Assembly (NCBI GenBank): GCA_041821185.1
Contig: JBGUBD010000014.1
Span: 1 to 64,000, forward strand
Origin: Phycisphaerales bacterium AB-hyl4
Lineage (GTDB): Bacteria; Planctomycetota; Phycisphaerae; Phycisphaerales; Phycisphaeraceae
Length of the DNA: 64,000 bases
Direction of reading: 5' to 3'
Shown: positions 43,303 to 52,261 of the stretch, in pieces
Numbering within the stretch: the stretch's first letter is position 1
Layout of the letters: every line of letters begins with the position of its first letter
The notes under the pieces: model-generated
Databases searched by the model: none
What the model was told of the DNA's origin: nothing
What the model saw: only the letters and a program-made list of their open reading frames with translations
Position numbers and translations under genes: made by a program

Positions 43303-45387
43303 CTACCGCACACTGTCGGCAAGCCAGTCACGATAGGCGGTGACGGCAGAATGATCCCGTTCGTGCGTAATGCCCACGTTCGCGTGGCGGTCAAGGGCGT
43401 CGATGGTGGTGGATTCGCTGATCAGCAGCACCCCGCCGCCGACCAGGCCGACCGTGAGGGTGGCCATCGCCAGCCAGGGCAATGCCGAGCGCACAAGCGT
43501 ACGGCGGTACATCGCCGTTCGCTTGCGCAACTGGCTCAGCCGAACCACGCCCAGCAGTGCCCATGTGGCGGTGAGTACCAGGGCCGCGATCATGGGCGTC
43601 AGCGGCGACGAATTGCCGTGCCGTGTTGAGAGAACAGGAATATCGAACATCAGCACGCCCAGGCCGATCACGCACACAACCGTGACAGCATGCCACCATT
43701 TGGATAACGCTGCGACCGGCAGCCCCTGCCTCGCCATGGCCCGTCGCACCAACATAGCGCCGATCAGCACCACGCCAAGCGCCGCGAGCAAGCCTGCCGC
43801 GCTGGCCGCTGCGATAGTCGGGACGTCCATCATCCAGAACCGGACAGCGTAAAACCCAACCATCACCGCAAGGACAACTCCGGCAGCGACGGCGATCTCC
43901 AACATGTTCGGCCATACCAGCCGCGGCCGTTCGCTGCCGTCGCGGTGACGCAGCAGCGAGACTATCGACGCCAGCGCGGCGCATGCGGTAACCGCCAGCA
44001 ACATCCACAAGCCAGTCAACAACGCCACCTGAGACAGCCACACGCGTTCCGCTCGATCGATCCACACCGCCCCGGTCTGGTCCTGCCGGTTCATTCGCAT
44101 CAGGTGAAGCGGGCTGGACAGGGGCGGCAAATCCACATGCAGTGTCTCGCGGAAGCGGGTGTGTTCATGCAGCAGGGCGTCATACACGGCCTGAACGTCG
44201 GCAGCTTCATCATCCAGACCGGCCTCCTCCAGCACATGCACCTCGGCGCTTAAGCCCAGGGCGGCGATCGACGAACCAGTGAGCACGATGGTCAGCAGGC
44301 CGGCATCCTCCACCATGCGAACGCCAACGTGCTGAACGTGAGAGAGAAGCGATCGCGCTTCGTCGACCCGGCCTTCTTCGCCGAGTTGCCTCGCATAGGC
44401 GGCCACGTATCGGGCTGTGAAGCGTGAGCGTGCGGAATACTGGATCCCGCCGCGCAAGGCCGCGCTGGCGAAGATGCTTTGCCGCAGCATGTATTCGTTC
44501 GCCGAACGCGACGCAGGCAGCAACGCCATCTGTCGGCCGACGAGGTCCACCCCATGCGTGCGAAGGTAAGCAGATTGACTCGCCGCCACGAACGCTGCAA
44601 CCACCGCTTCCATGGCTTCGCGATCATCCAGTTCCAACTGCATCTCGCCGTCACGTTGATTCAGTACACCGGCCCGGTACACCAGCAGGCTCGCCTTCAG
44701 CAGGTCGTACAACCCGTTGTCAGGCTCAAGCTGCTTGCCGCGCTCCAACGTGTCCAGCAGAGCCTGCGTGTCTGCTTCACCCCGGGCCAGCGCGTCCGAG
44801 TCGAGCGAGCCGATCCAGGTCAAGGCATATCGAGCGTGCACCGCCGGGTCATCGGGGTAGGCTTCGACCATCGCCGCGGCACTTTCGAGTGCGCTTTGCG
44901 CCTCTGGATCGCCGAGCACCAGTCGCCGTTCCCGCTCGTCGAGGTGACGGAGTAACGCGTGATCGTCGATCGCCACCGGCTGAGCGGCGCCGTCCACGCC
45001 GGCGACGCCGGGTTCCATCTGCCATGCCATCAAAGCCTGCAACTGCCGAGCATCCCGCTGCTCCAGGCGATGCTGCATCGGGATCAACGCCACCGCCAAC
45101 AGCACCGCCGGTACGAGCACCACCCGGGCCGTCCAACGCAGCCAGAACCGCAGGCGGATGCGGCCGCGGTTGGCCCGCCAGAGCTGATCGGCGAGATCCT
45201 GCTCATCGCCCAGCGCCCGCATCGCCTGCGCCTCGGCCCGCTCCACCGGCTCGCCCGCGTCGATGTACTCGGCGGTCGACGCGTCCAGGTGGGACGTCAG
45301 TTCCTCCGCCACGTCCCGCCGCAGGTCCGGGTCCATCCGCAGCCGATGCGTCACACGCTCCGCCAGTTCATGCAGTCTTGTCGACAT
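43303..45387 (-). CDS. Membrane protein with N-terminal permease-prefix-like domain, controlled with PadR
   Basis: 694 residues. The N-terminus (RLRMDPDLRRDVAEELTSHL, AEAQAMRALGDEQDLADQLW) is the permease prefix domain usually encoded next to PadR regulators. A helix at ~80-100 is followed by a ~320-residue soluble, TPR-like helical region. Five or more C-terminal helices follow from ~460 (LWMLLAVTACAALASIVSLL). It lies 13 nt downstream of the PadR gene, so PadR likely controls it. Function unknown; the prefix domain is presumed to interact with the membrane or with the regulator pathway. Confidence 0.72.
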   Translation of the reverse strand: MSTRLHELAERVTHRLRMDPDLRRDVAEELTSHLDASTAEYIDAGEPVERAEAQAMRALGDEQDLADQLWRANRGRIRLRFWLRWTARVVLVPAVLLAVALIPMQHRLEQRDARQLQALMAWQMEPGVAGVDGAAQPVAIDDHALLRHLDERERRLVLGDPEAQSALESAAAMVEAYPDDPAVHARYALTWIGSLDSDALARGEADTQALLDTLERGKQLEPDNGLYDLLKASLLVYRAGVLNQRDGEMQLELDDREAMEAVVAAFVAASQSAYLRTHGVDLVGRQMALLPASRSANEYMLRQSIFASAALRGGIQYSARSRFTARYVAAYARQLGEEGRVDEARSLLSHVQHVGVRMVEDAGLLTIVLTGSSIAALGLSAEVHVLEEAGLDDEAADVQAVYDALLHEHTRFRETLHVDLPPLSSPLHLMRMNRQDQTGAVWIDRAERVWLSQVALLTGLWMLLAVTACAALASIVSLLRHRDGSERPRLVWPNMLEIAVAAGVVLAVMVGFYAVRFWMMDVPTIAAASAAGLLAALGVVLIGAMLVRRAMARQGLPVAALSKWWHAVTVVCVIGLGVLMFDIPVLSTRHGNSSPLTPMIAALVLTATWALLGVVRLSQLRKRTAMYRRTLVRSALPWLAMATLTVGLVGGGVLLISESTTIDALDRHANVGITHERDHSAVTAYRDWLADSVR

Positions 45388-45400
45388 GACTCACCCCCGG

Positions 45401-45730
45401 TCAGCCTTTGGCCAACAGCATGTTCATCGCCCCAGCAAACTGCTGCCACTCTTCGGCCCGCTTCGCCAGTTCGCTCTGGCCGCGGCGGGTGAGCATGTAA
45501 TATTTCCGCCGCTTGCCGCTCTCGCCGGCTTGCCACTTGGCCTTAATCAACCGCTCAGCTTCCAGCCGGTGCAGGGTGGGGTAGAGCGTGCCTTCACGCC
45601 ACTCGAAGAGCCCGTTGGTGCGGGCATTGACGAGCTTGACCATCTCGTAGCCGTACATCGGCTTCTCGCGGAGCAGCGCGAGCACCACCGGCACCACGCT
45701 GCCGCGCACCAGTTCACTGGAAAAGTCCAT
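45401..45730 (-). CDS. PadR-family transcriptional repressor
   Basis: 109 residues with AGGAG upstream of the ATG. The winged helix (VVPVVLALLREKPMYGYEMV, GTLYPTLHRLEAERLIKAKW) and YMLTRRGQSEL wing match small PadR-s1 proteins. It represses genes in response to small molecules in known examples. A perfect 8-bp-arm palindrome lies 31-49 nt upstream of its start. It is translated just ahead of the membrane protein at 43303-45387. Confidence 0.9.
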   Translation of the reverse strand: MDFSSELVRGSVVPVVLALLREKPMYGYEMVKLVNARTNGLFEWREGTLYPTLHRLEAERLIKAKWQAGESGKRRKYYMLTRRGQSELAKRAEEWQQFAGAMNMLLAKG

Positions 45731-45760
45731 GGCGGGTTCTCCTGAGGTTGCCTTGTGTCC

Positions 45761-45779
45761 CTAGGTATAGAATACCTAG
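45761..45779. promoter_or_regulatory. Perfect palindrome upstream of padR, probable operator
   Basis: CTAGGTAT-AGA-ATACCTAG has eight-base arms that match perfectly. It lies between padR (start 45730) and the tail of the exporter operon. PadR operators are typically such AT-containing dyads, so autorepression is likely (inference). Confidence 0.65.
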
Positions 45780-45823
45780 TTACCCGAGGCAGTCAAGCGA
45801 AATCACCAGCACTCACAGTTCGC

Positions 45824-47797
45824 CTACCAATCGGCGGGATCGAAGATATGCAGATCACGGCCGGCGAGGATGACCTTGCCGTCCGGCGTGGCGACGAGGC
45901 TCATGAACAGTTCTCCCGGGGCGGCATAGTGTCCGAGCTTCCGCGGCTGCTCGGGTTCACGCAGGTCGAAGACGATCATGCCCGGCTGCGGTTCGTGCAC
46001 GATCACGAATAGCAGATCGTCGTGGACGAGGCTGGCGAGGGGATGTCCGCCCGTGATCCTTTCAAGTGGCGTAGGCGGGCGATGGCCGACGCGCTCGAAG
46101 CGCACCATGTCGCCGTTCGCTCCGGTTTGGTCGTTGATATCACGTCGAGCAACCGGCGAATACCGAAGCACCTCAACGCCTTGCCCATGTGTGAACCGGA
46201 GGAGGTGGTGTTCGTCGAACGTGATGGTGGGCATGTCCCAACCAGCGACCTTGAGGGTCAACCACAGGCGTTCGGCCATGTCCCATTCCGGCACATCCAG
46301 CAACTGGAACGCGCCTTCATCATTCAGCAACGCCCGCCATATCGAGGAGCGTCGTTGCGAGAGTTCGCGGGCCGGCCACTCAAGCGAACGCAATGACGTC
46401 AGATCGTGGTCTGGATTGATGGCAAGTTCCATTAGGCGGGCCGGGTGATGCGTTCCGTCTTCGTTGTGTGGAAAGTAGCCGGGGGTGAAGACCATGGCTC
46501 GGTTGTCCCGTTGGAAGACATCGACGTTAAAAACATAAGGTGTATCGAACAGTCGTTGAAAGCTGGTTGCCCGCACAAGTGCGTCGCTGCTTTCACGGAT
46601 CAGGTCGAAGGCGCCCAGACCCAAAAGGCGATGGCCGACCGGCAAGCCATCAGGGAACACGATCTCCGCCTCCGGGTATTCCGTCATGCTGAACACCAGC
46701 GGTACAGTCACCCGTTGGGGCCGGCTCGGCGTCCAGAACAGCGGTATTGTGCGCCGGTGCCAGCCACGGTCGATACCGACTCCCTCCGAAGCGGCCGGCT
46801 TCGCGTTCATATCGATCGACCGCAAAATCCTTCCTCTGATATCCACCCTCACGTGTGCGTGATCGGGCAATTCTCGCCGGGATTGCGTGTTGATCTGTCC
46901 AGCCCCCACGGTCGCCACGATTCCGCGCTGCCCATCGGTGATCATCTCAAGAACCACCTCGTTCCGCTCCGCCGTCACCGGCACGACGCGCTCCGGCGTC
47001 AAATTGCTGCCGATCTGCATCGCCGCCACGCTCATCATCACGAGCAGCAGCACCGCCACCGTCCAGCCCAGCACGTGCGCGTTGACCGCGATCCGCACCT
47101 GCCGTTCCAATGCCAGCCATGCAAGCACCGCCGCGACGCCCGCGATGGCGAGCAATGTGCCCGCCAGTTCACCAAGCTGCGGTGACAGCTGCGGCCGCCG
47201 CCCATGATGACGCAACGCCTCGAACACATCCATGTACGCCAGCGGCGGCAGCAGCACGGGCACGAAGTAGAGCATCAGCCCCGCCAGCAATGCCAGAAAC
47301 ACCGCGGGCACCGCCTGCCCGATCGCCGCGCCCAGCAAAAACGCCACGGCATACATCGCTGTCATGACCGGCGCTTGTACCGCCATCGCGTTCAACGGCT
47401 CGGCCCACGTCTGATCTCCCCGACCCGGCCCGAATGTCAATGCCATCGTCAGCAGATGCTGAAAGACTATCGCCGCAACCGCCACCGACAGCACGATCAG
47501 CAGCCCGCTTGCAAACTTCACCCCCACATAGGTCGCCACACTGATCGGTCGTGAGCGCCAGAATGTCTCCACGCCCGCGCCAAGGTCGCGACACGTCGCC
47601 GCCACTGCCGTGAAGACCGCGAACGCCGCGCCCAGTGCAAGCGTCACGTTCACCAGCAGCCGGGCACGGCCGGCAAAGCCGAACACCTCGTACAGCTCGG
47701 CCGTGAGCGGCAGCACCACCATCAACGCCATGCCTGCATACCAGAACCAGCGCAGCTCGTGCAGTTCCTTCCAGGCCAGGGCCAGGTAGATTCTCAT
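45824..47797 (-). CDS. Large ABC-2 permease with extended C-terminal extracytoplasmic or soluble domain
   Basis: 657 residues from the ATG at 47797, inside an ATGA that overlaps the stop of the upstream permease. Six hydrophobic helices fill the first ~270 residues, starting YLALAWKELHELRWFWYAGM, the typical ABC-2 permease start. A final helix near 270-290 (VLGWTVAVLLLVMMSVAAM) leads to ~370 residues of beta-rich sequence, with WD-like short repeats near the end (LVATPDGKVILAGRDLHIFD). It is the third member of the GntR-ATPase-permease-permease operon. Confidence 0.8.
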   Translation of the reverse strand: MRIYLALAWKELHELRWFWYAGMALMVVLPLTAELYEVFGFAGRARLLVNVTLALGAAFAVFTAVAATCRDLGAGVETFWRSRPISVATYVGVKFASGLLIVLSVAVAAIVFQHLLTMALTFGPGRGDQTWAEPLNAMAVQAPVMTAMYAVAFLLGAAIGQAVPAVFLALLAGLMLYFVPVLLPPLAYMDVFEALRHHGRRPQLSPQLGELAGTLLAIAGVAAVLAWLALERQVRIAVNAHVLGWTVAVLLLVMMSVAAMQIGSNLTPERVVPVTAERNEVVLEMITDGQRGIVATVGAGQINTQSRRELPDHAHVRVDIRGRILRSIDMNAKPAASEGVGIDRGWHRRTIPLFWTPSRPQRVTVPLVFSMTEYPEAEIVFPDGLPVGHRLLGLGAFDLIRESSDALVRATSFQRLFDTPYVFNVDVFQRDNRAMVFTPGYFPHNEDGTHHPARLMELAINPDHDLTSLRSLEWPARELSQRRSSIWRALLNDEGAFQLLDVPEWDMAERLWLTLKVAGWDMPTITFDEHHLLRFTHGQGVEVLRYSPVARRDINDQTGANGDMVRFERVGHRPPTPLERITGGHPLASLVHDDLLFVIVHEPQPGMIVFDLREPEQPRKLGHYAAPGELFMSLVATPDGKVILAGRDLHIFDPADW

Positions 47798-48525
47798 CCG
47801 CGTGTCCTCCCGGGTTTGCCGAACAGCCAGGCTCCAACGCCCCAGGCCGCCGCAGCGATTACCAATTGCAATGGCGACCAGCCATAGAGACCGATGTTGA
47901 TCACGCCAGGCGATGGTGAGCGGATCACATGAACCGGCACGAAATCGTGAACCCAATGCGTTGCCTCAAACATGAGCACCCGGCCGTCCGACATCGGCAT
48001 CACCACACGCAACAGCGCCACCGCCAGCACCATGCACACCAACAGAAATGCCACGCCCACGACGCCCACTCGTGCCTCCGTGGACAGTCGAATGCCCAGC
48101 GTCGTCGTCCACACCAGCACCACCACCGCCATGGGCACGCGCTCCAGAAATCCACTTATCACGTACTGTCCGGGCACTTCGCGTCCACCCGCCATCAGCC
48201 ACGCCACCGCCATCGCCGCCACCAACGGCAGGCTCACCACGAGCGCCCCCATCGCCGTCTTCACCGCGTACACCACCGTCGGCCGTGCGGGCAGACGCAG
48301 CAGCGTCGACACCGTGCCTGCCTCGCGCTCTGGGGCGACCAGCCCCATCGCTATCACGATCGGCAGGACCACCGCTCCAGTGAAACCCGCCATGAGCATG
48401 ATCATGCTGTCTTCAATCACGCGGGCCTGCAGCCCGATGGCGGTAAAGCCGACCATGATGAAACAGCCCAGCAGTAACCACCAGCGCTGCTCCATCCACT
48501 CTTTCCAGATCAGCGATCGAATCAT
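47794..48525 (-). CDS. ABC-2 type permease
   Basis: 243 residues with six hydrophobic helices and the start IRSLIWKEWMEQRWWLLLGC, the WKEW motif typical of ABC-2 permeases. PEREAGTVSTLLRLPARPTV between helices 2 and 3 is the coupling loop. Its stop overlaps the next start by 4 nt (ATGA), implying coupled translation. It lies 30 nt after the ATPase gene. Confidence 0.85.
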   Translation of the reverse strand: MIRSLIWKEWMEQRWWLLLGCFIMVGFTAIGLQARVIEDSMIMLMAGFTGAVVLPIVIAMGLVAPEREAGTVSTLLRLPARPTVVYAVKTAMGALVVSLPLVAAMAVAWLMAGGREVPGQYVISGFLERVPMAVVVLVWTTTLGIRLSTEARVGVVGVAFLLVCMVLAVALLRVVMPMSDGRVLMFEATHWVHDFVPVHVIRSPSPGVINIGLYGWSPLQLVIAAAAWGVGAWLFGKPGRTRG

Positions 48526-48555
48526 CAGCCCGGCTCCCTTCGTTCGACCATCCGG

Positions 48556-49497
48556 TTATGCCACCCGCTCCACCGCGTGCCCGGCCGGTGGCGGTGCATG
48601 TTCGCCGTCGACACGGCCGATGACGAACGCTTCGAAGATTTCGTCGAGGTTCAGGTCCACAACCTGATGCGGCACGCCGCGGGCTCGCAGGCCGGCGATG
48701 GCGGCGGGGGCGTCGTCCACCACCACGGCTGTCTCAGTGTCGCGTTGTCGCACGTCCAGTTTTTTCAACGGCACGTCCAGCCGGCCGTACATGTCGCTGG
48801 GCAGCACGATCTGCCGCACCTGCTCGCGCAGCTCATCCGTCGCGGCGGCCCGTACGATCCGTCCCCGGTCGAGGATGGCCACGCGGTCCGCCACGGGCTC
48901 AACCTCGTACAGCAGGTGCGAGCTGTAGAAGACCGTTCGGCCTTCGCCTTGGAGGTGCGTCACCACATCGCGGTTGAACTCCTTGCGCATGATCGGGTCC
49001 AGGCCCAGCGCCGGATCGTCCAGGATCACCAGCTCCGGCCGATGGGCCAGCGCCAGCAGCAGCCCCAGTCGTACGCTCTGCCCCTTGGACAGGTGGCGGA
49101 TGCGGGTCTTCAGCGGCAGCTCGAAATCGCGGACGTATCGACGGGCAAGGTCGTCATCCCAGCTCGGGTAAAACGGGGCCATGAACCGGATGATCTGCTC
49201 GACGTTCATCCAGCCCCACATCTGCTGATCTTCCGCGAGGTAGCCGACGCGTCGGCGGATGGCCAACGCGTCGCGTGTCGGGTCAAGGCCGAGCACGCGC
49301 ATCGTGCCCGCGTCCGGCGACATCAGGCCGAGCATCATGCGGATCGTCGTCGTCTTGCCCGCACCATTGCGGCCAAGGAACGCGAACGTCTCGCCGGGTC
49401 GCACGTTCAGTTGCACGCCATCGAGCACGGCATGCTTGCCGAAACGCTTGTTCACGCCGTCAACCACGATGGCGTCGGTCGGGGAAGAGTCCTGCAT
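48556..49497 (-). CDS. ABC transporter ATP-binding protein (YtrB/BcrA type)
   Basis: 313 residues. Walker A GRNGAGKTTT at ~41-50, Q-loop near YLAEDQQMWGWM, signature LSKGQSVRLG, Walker B LVILDDPALGLD and the H-loop YSSHLL are all present. The C-terminal extension is typical of antibiotic- or bacitracin-efflux ATPases controlled by YtrA-like GntR regulators. The start ATG shares one base with the GntR stop (TGATG). Confidence 0.92.
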   Translation of the reverse strand: MQDSSPTDAIVVDGVNKRFGKHAVLDGVQLNVRPGETFAFLGRNGAGKTTTIRMMLGLMSPDAGTMRVLGLDPTRDALAIRRRVGYLAEDQQMWGWMNVEQIIRFMAPFYPSWDDDLARRYVRDFELPLKTRIRHLSKGQSVRLGLLLALAHRPELVILDDPALGLDPIMRKEFNRDVVTHLQGEGRTVFYSSHLLYEVEPVADRVAILDRGRIVRAAATDELREQVRQIVLPSDMYGRLDVPLKKLDVRQRDTETAVVVDDAPAAIAGLRARGVPHQVVDLNLDEIFEAFVIGRVDGEHAPPPAGHAVERVA

Positions 49498-49922
49498 CAG
49501 GCCCGCTCCTTTTTCTCGTTGGTTCCGCCGGAGGATGTCAGCCCGCCGGCCGCCGCTTGAATCGCGGCTTTGAAGTGGCGCTCCAGTTCGCCCGGCGTCA
49601 GGCCGAGCATCAGCCCCCGCCGGGCAATCTGTTCCAGGTCGCCGCGGTACTGCTTCACCTGCCCGGACAGACGCCGCACCGGCGGTCGATCCGCGATGTA
49701 GGTGCCGTCCCCATGCCGGCGATCAAGCAGCCCCTCGCCCGTGAGCTTCTCATACACCCGCAGCACCGTATTCTGGTTGACCGCCAGCTCCCGCGCCAGC
49801 TCCCGCACCGATGGCAGTCGATCGCCCGCCTTCAAGCTGCCCGAAAGGCACCGGGCCCGAATCTGCTCGGCCATCTGCCGGGAGATCGGAATCGACGAGG
49901 CTCGTTCAATGCGGATGAACAT
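49497..49922 (-). CDS. YtrA-subfamily GntR transcriptional regulator
   Basis: 141 residues from the ATG at 49922; a GTG four codons upstream is possible. The HTH (ISRQMAEQIRARCLSGSLKA, DRLPSVRELARELAVNQNTV) and the short C-terminal helices (QYRGDLEQIARRGLMLGLTP) are diagnostic of YtrA, the GntR group that lacks a ligand domain and usually controls ABC exporters induced by cell-wall antibiotics. It is the first gene of the operon with the ATPase and two permeases. Confidence 0.9.
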   Translation of the reverse strand: MFIRIERASSIPISRQMAEQIRARCLSGSLKAGDRLPSVRELARELAVNQNTVLRVYEKLTGEGLLDRRHGDGTYIADRPPVRRLSGQVKQYRGDLEQIARRGLMLGLTPGELERHFKAAIQAAAGGLTSSGGTNEKKERA

Positions 49923-49944
49923 GGTGACTCTCACAGGTGACTAC

Positions 49945-49952
49945 ACATATGT
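49945..49952. promoter_or_regulatory. Operator-like dyad upstream of the GntR-ABC operon
   Basis: ACATATGT is a perfect 8-bp palindrome 23 nt from the GntR start codon, embedded in CTACACATATGTAACACC, where the flanks (TACAC and GTAAC) extend the symmetry imperfectly. The position suits autorepression by the YtrA-like regulator. Inference from symmetry only. Confidence 0.4.
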
Positions 49953-50073
49953 AACACCAGTCAGATCACCTCGTCAATCCCTTTTTTCACAAAATCTCAC
50001 CGCGGACCTGAGCACGATCCCCAGCCAATGCGCTTGATCTGGAAAGAAATGCTTGGCATAACGCTCTATGTCA

Positions 50074-50086
50074 GATACTATGTATC
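50074..50086. promoter_or_regulatory. Dyad upstream of the second padR gene
   Basis: GATAC-TAT-GTATC is a perfect dyad, and outside it ATGT and ACAT add partial symmetry. It lies 19 nt before the padR start and just upstream of the AAGGAG ribosome site. ATGT...ACAT spacing is typical of PadR operators, so autorepression is likely. Confidence 0.5.
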
Positions 50087-50104
50087 ACATAATAAGGAGC
50101 GGCC

Positions 50105-50437
50105 ATGAAAATCGAACGCGAACTCATGCGAGGGGCCGGGCCGGTGGCGGTGCTCAAGTTGCTGGCCAGTAGCGAAAAGTACGGCTACGAACTGGTCCGC
50201 CTGCTCGATCAACGGTCCGACGGCGTGCTTGCCATGGGGCAGAGCACCCTCTACCCCATGCTCTACAACCTCGAAGCCAAGGGACTGATCGCCTCGCGCG
50301 TGCAGCAGGTCGATAGCAGCCGGCCTCGCCGGTACTACCGCCTGACCGCGAAGGGCAAGAAGCAACTGGCCCGCGATACGGCCCAATGGGAAGCGTTGTC
50401 GACGGCCATGGGCAAACTCGGCATTACGGGAGCGTGA
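50105..50437 (+). CDS. PadR-family transcriptional repressor, second copy
   Basis: 110 residues with AAGGAG upstream. VAVLKLLASSEKYGYELVRL, QSTLYPMLYNLEAKGLIASR and YYRLTAKGKKQL form the winged helix of small PadR proteins. It differs clearly from the PadR at 45401. It is followed 3 nt later by a gene with the same permease-prefix-like N-terminus seen beside the other PadR, so the two loci are parallel modules. Confidence 0.9.
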   Translation: MKIERELMRGAGPVAVLKLLASSEKYGYELVRLLDQRSDGVLAMGQSTLYPMLYNLEAKGLIASRVQQVDSSRPRRYYRLTAKGKKQLARDTAQWEALSTAMGKLGITGA

Positions 50438-50440
50438 ACC

Positions 50441-51289
50441 ATGAGCATGGCCAGAGAACAGACCCTGTGGCGACGGATGCGGTTCACACCCGTGAGCGAT
50501 GCATTGCGTGGCCAACTGACCGGCCGACTCGACGTGGACCAGCTCATCGCTGAAGCCGGCCTGCCTGCCGAGCCAGCGCAGCGCGTGCGGGAGGTTGTAT
50601 ATCGCACCCGGCTGTGGCGCAGCGAAAAGATCGACGTGGCCACCGAGTTGATCGCCCACTTTCGCGATGGCTTGGATGATGATGTGCCCGTGGACGAACT
50701 GGTCGCCGGCTTCGGCGATGCGAAGCAGGCGGCCCGGCTGATCCGGCGGGCAAAGAAGCGCAATCGGCCGTGGCCGTGGCATGTCGCGCGGGCGACGAGC
50801 CTGGCGGTGTGCGTGCTGGTGGGCGTGTACGTGGTCGCTTCGATATTGTTGCTGATGGGTCGGCCGGCGGTGACGGTGGATTACGTGGCCCGGCTGAACG
50901 AGCCAGCGATAGCGGTGCCGGAGGCGGATCGGGCGTGGCCGATCTATCGCGAGGCCCTTCTGGCGGGAATGCGGGATTTGGATTTCGACGCCATGCGGGT
51001 TCAGCTCGAGCGTGGTCAGCGCGGGATTCGTGCCGGGGAGCCGGGATGGGGAGAGGCGGTGGTGTTTCTGGAGGATCATACTGACTTGCTTGAGCAGATT
51101 CGCACTGCGGCTGCGAAGCCGGGCCTAGGCTTGTCGATTGGACATAACTGGGACTTCACAGGCCTCGACCGCGAGGCTCTGCATGGCCCGATTCAAGGTG
51201 ATCCGGTCAGCCCAGAAGGGTTTTATGAACAACTAGCCCAAGGGTCGCTTATCGGCGTAACACTCCCAAACGCGTCTATATATAGTTGA
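50441..51289 (+). pseudogene. PadR-linked membrane protein, truncated at its 3' end
   Basis: 282 codons remain. The N-terminus (TGRLDVDQLIAEAGLPAEPA, AGFGDAKQAARLIRRAKKRN) is the PadR-associated prefix domain, then a membrane helix at ~112-140 and an extracytoplasmic region. The last matching residues, SLIGVTLPN, align with the segment SALLPELGQMRNLARL of the intact paralogue at 34427-35875, where that protein continues for another 300+ residues. The frame then ends in NASIYS and a stop, coinciding with the edge of inserted fragments (DinB, HsdR, IS1380). The protein is probably non-functional. Confidence 0.65.
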
Positions 51290-51500
51290 GTGAGCTATCG
51301 ACAGACCCCGTGGGCAGACCACGCCACCCACGACGCTTGATCGATGGTTTCGTTGAGTCCCTTGCGGAATCGTTCAGTTGATAGGCGTCTTGTCGTCTCG
51401 TGGCCTTCCTCTTGCCACAACGGCTCAACTTACGTAGAGTGTGTTCGGTTTTTGATCGCCACTGTGCCGGGGAGTGAGTGAGGAGCCCGTGAGGGGGCCA
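51290..51500. other. Intergenic debris without identified gene
   Basis: Between the truncated PadR-linked gene and the DinB fragment I find no convincing coding segment on either strand. The frames present are short and lack homology-like blocks. It is probably scar sequence from successive insertions. Confidence 0.5.
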
Positions 51501-51600
51501 CGCTATCTTTTTGCCGACATGACGGTTTTCGCCAGCGTCGAGCAGCAGGAACAGCCCAGGCTCCGGGGCCACCCTATCGTCGTTCGCAGCATTCCCCGCA
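51501..51600 (+). pseudogene. N-terminal fragment of a Y-family DNA polymerase (DinB-like)
   Basis: The plus strand reads YLFADMTVFASVEQQEQPRL followed by RGHPIVV, which matches the start of Y-family polymerases (YLFVDMNSFFASVEQQE...LRGRPV), including the metal-binding Asp. One codon is missing in the middle (DM-TVFA versus DMNSFFA), and the homology ends after about 30 residues. No start codon or downstream domain exists, so it is a short dead fragment. Confidence 0.6.
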
Positions 51601-51659
51601 TGAGTTTCATTCGATAGCACATGTCTTGGCATCGATCTGGAAAAGTTGGTCGGATCGCT

Positions 51660-52170
51660 CCTGCGGTTGTGACGAGCTGAATGACCAGCAGTTGGAGGAA
51701 ATCGAACGGGAATTCGCCCGCCAGGCCCTCAAGCCGTTCCACAACCCCCGCCTGCGCGAAGCGGTGCTCACCGCCAGCCAGCAGTCCACCGAACAGGTGA
51801 TCGACGAGATCAGCCGCGACCAGCTGCTCGACGCCGGCTACAGCGCCGCCGCGAAGGAGAAGGCCCAGACCCTGGTCAGCCACTTCCGCCAGTTCATCGA
51901 CGAGCACAAGGATGAGATCGAGGCTTTGAAGCTGCTCTACAGCCAGCCGCACCGCGCCGGCCTGCGCTACGGCCAGGTCAAGGAACTGGCCCGCGCCCTG
52001 CGGCAGCCGCCGCTGTCGCTGAACACCGACCACCCCGAGCAGCCGCTTTGGCAGGCCTACCACGCCCTGGAGCCGGACAAGGTCAGGGGGCAGAACAAGG
52101 CCCTGGTCGACCTGATCGCCCTGGTCCGCCACGCCATAGAGCCCGCGACGCCGCTGTCGATCCTCCCTGG
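51660..52170 (+). pseudogene. C-terminal fragment of a type I restriction HsdR subunit
   Basis: The frame reads LNDQQLEEIEREFARQALKP, QVIDEISRDQLLDAGYSAAA and KDEIEALKLLYSQPHRAGLR, closely resembling the helical C-terminal domain of EcoEI-type HsdR proteins. It loses homology near 52160, before the normal end, and the helicase and nuclease domains upstream are absent. No HsdM or HsdS genes are nearby, so it is a remnant of a restriction system that was present or passed through. Confidence 0.7.
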
Positions 52171-52261
52171 TCGTTCACTGATCCGCGATTATTACCCTCC
52201 GCCTTCAAGGTGGATCGACCAAACAAGTAACGTAACTCGAATTGTCAACCATGACGCGATA

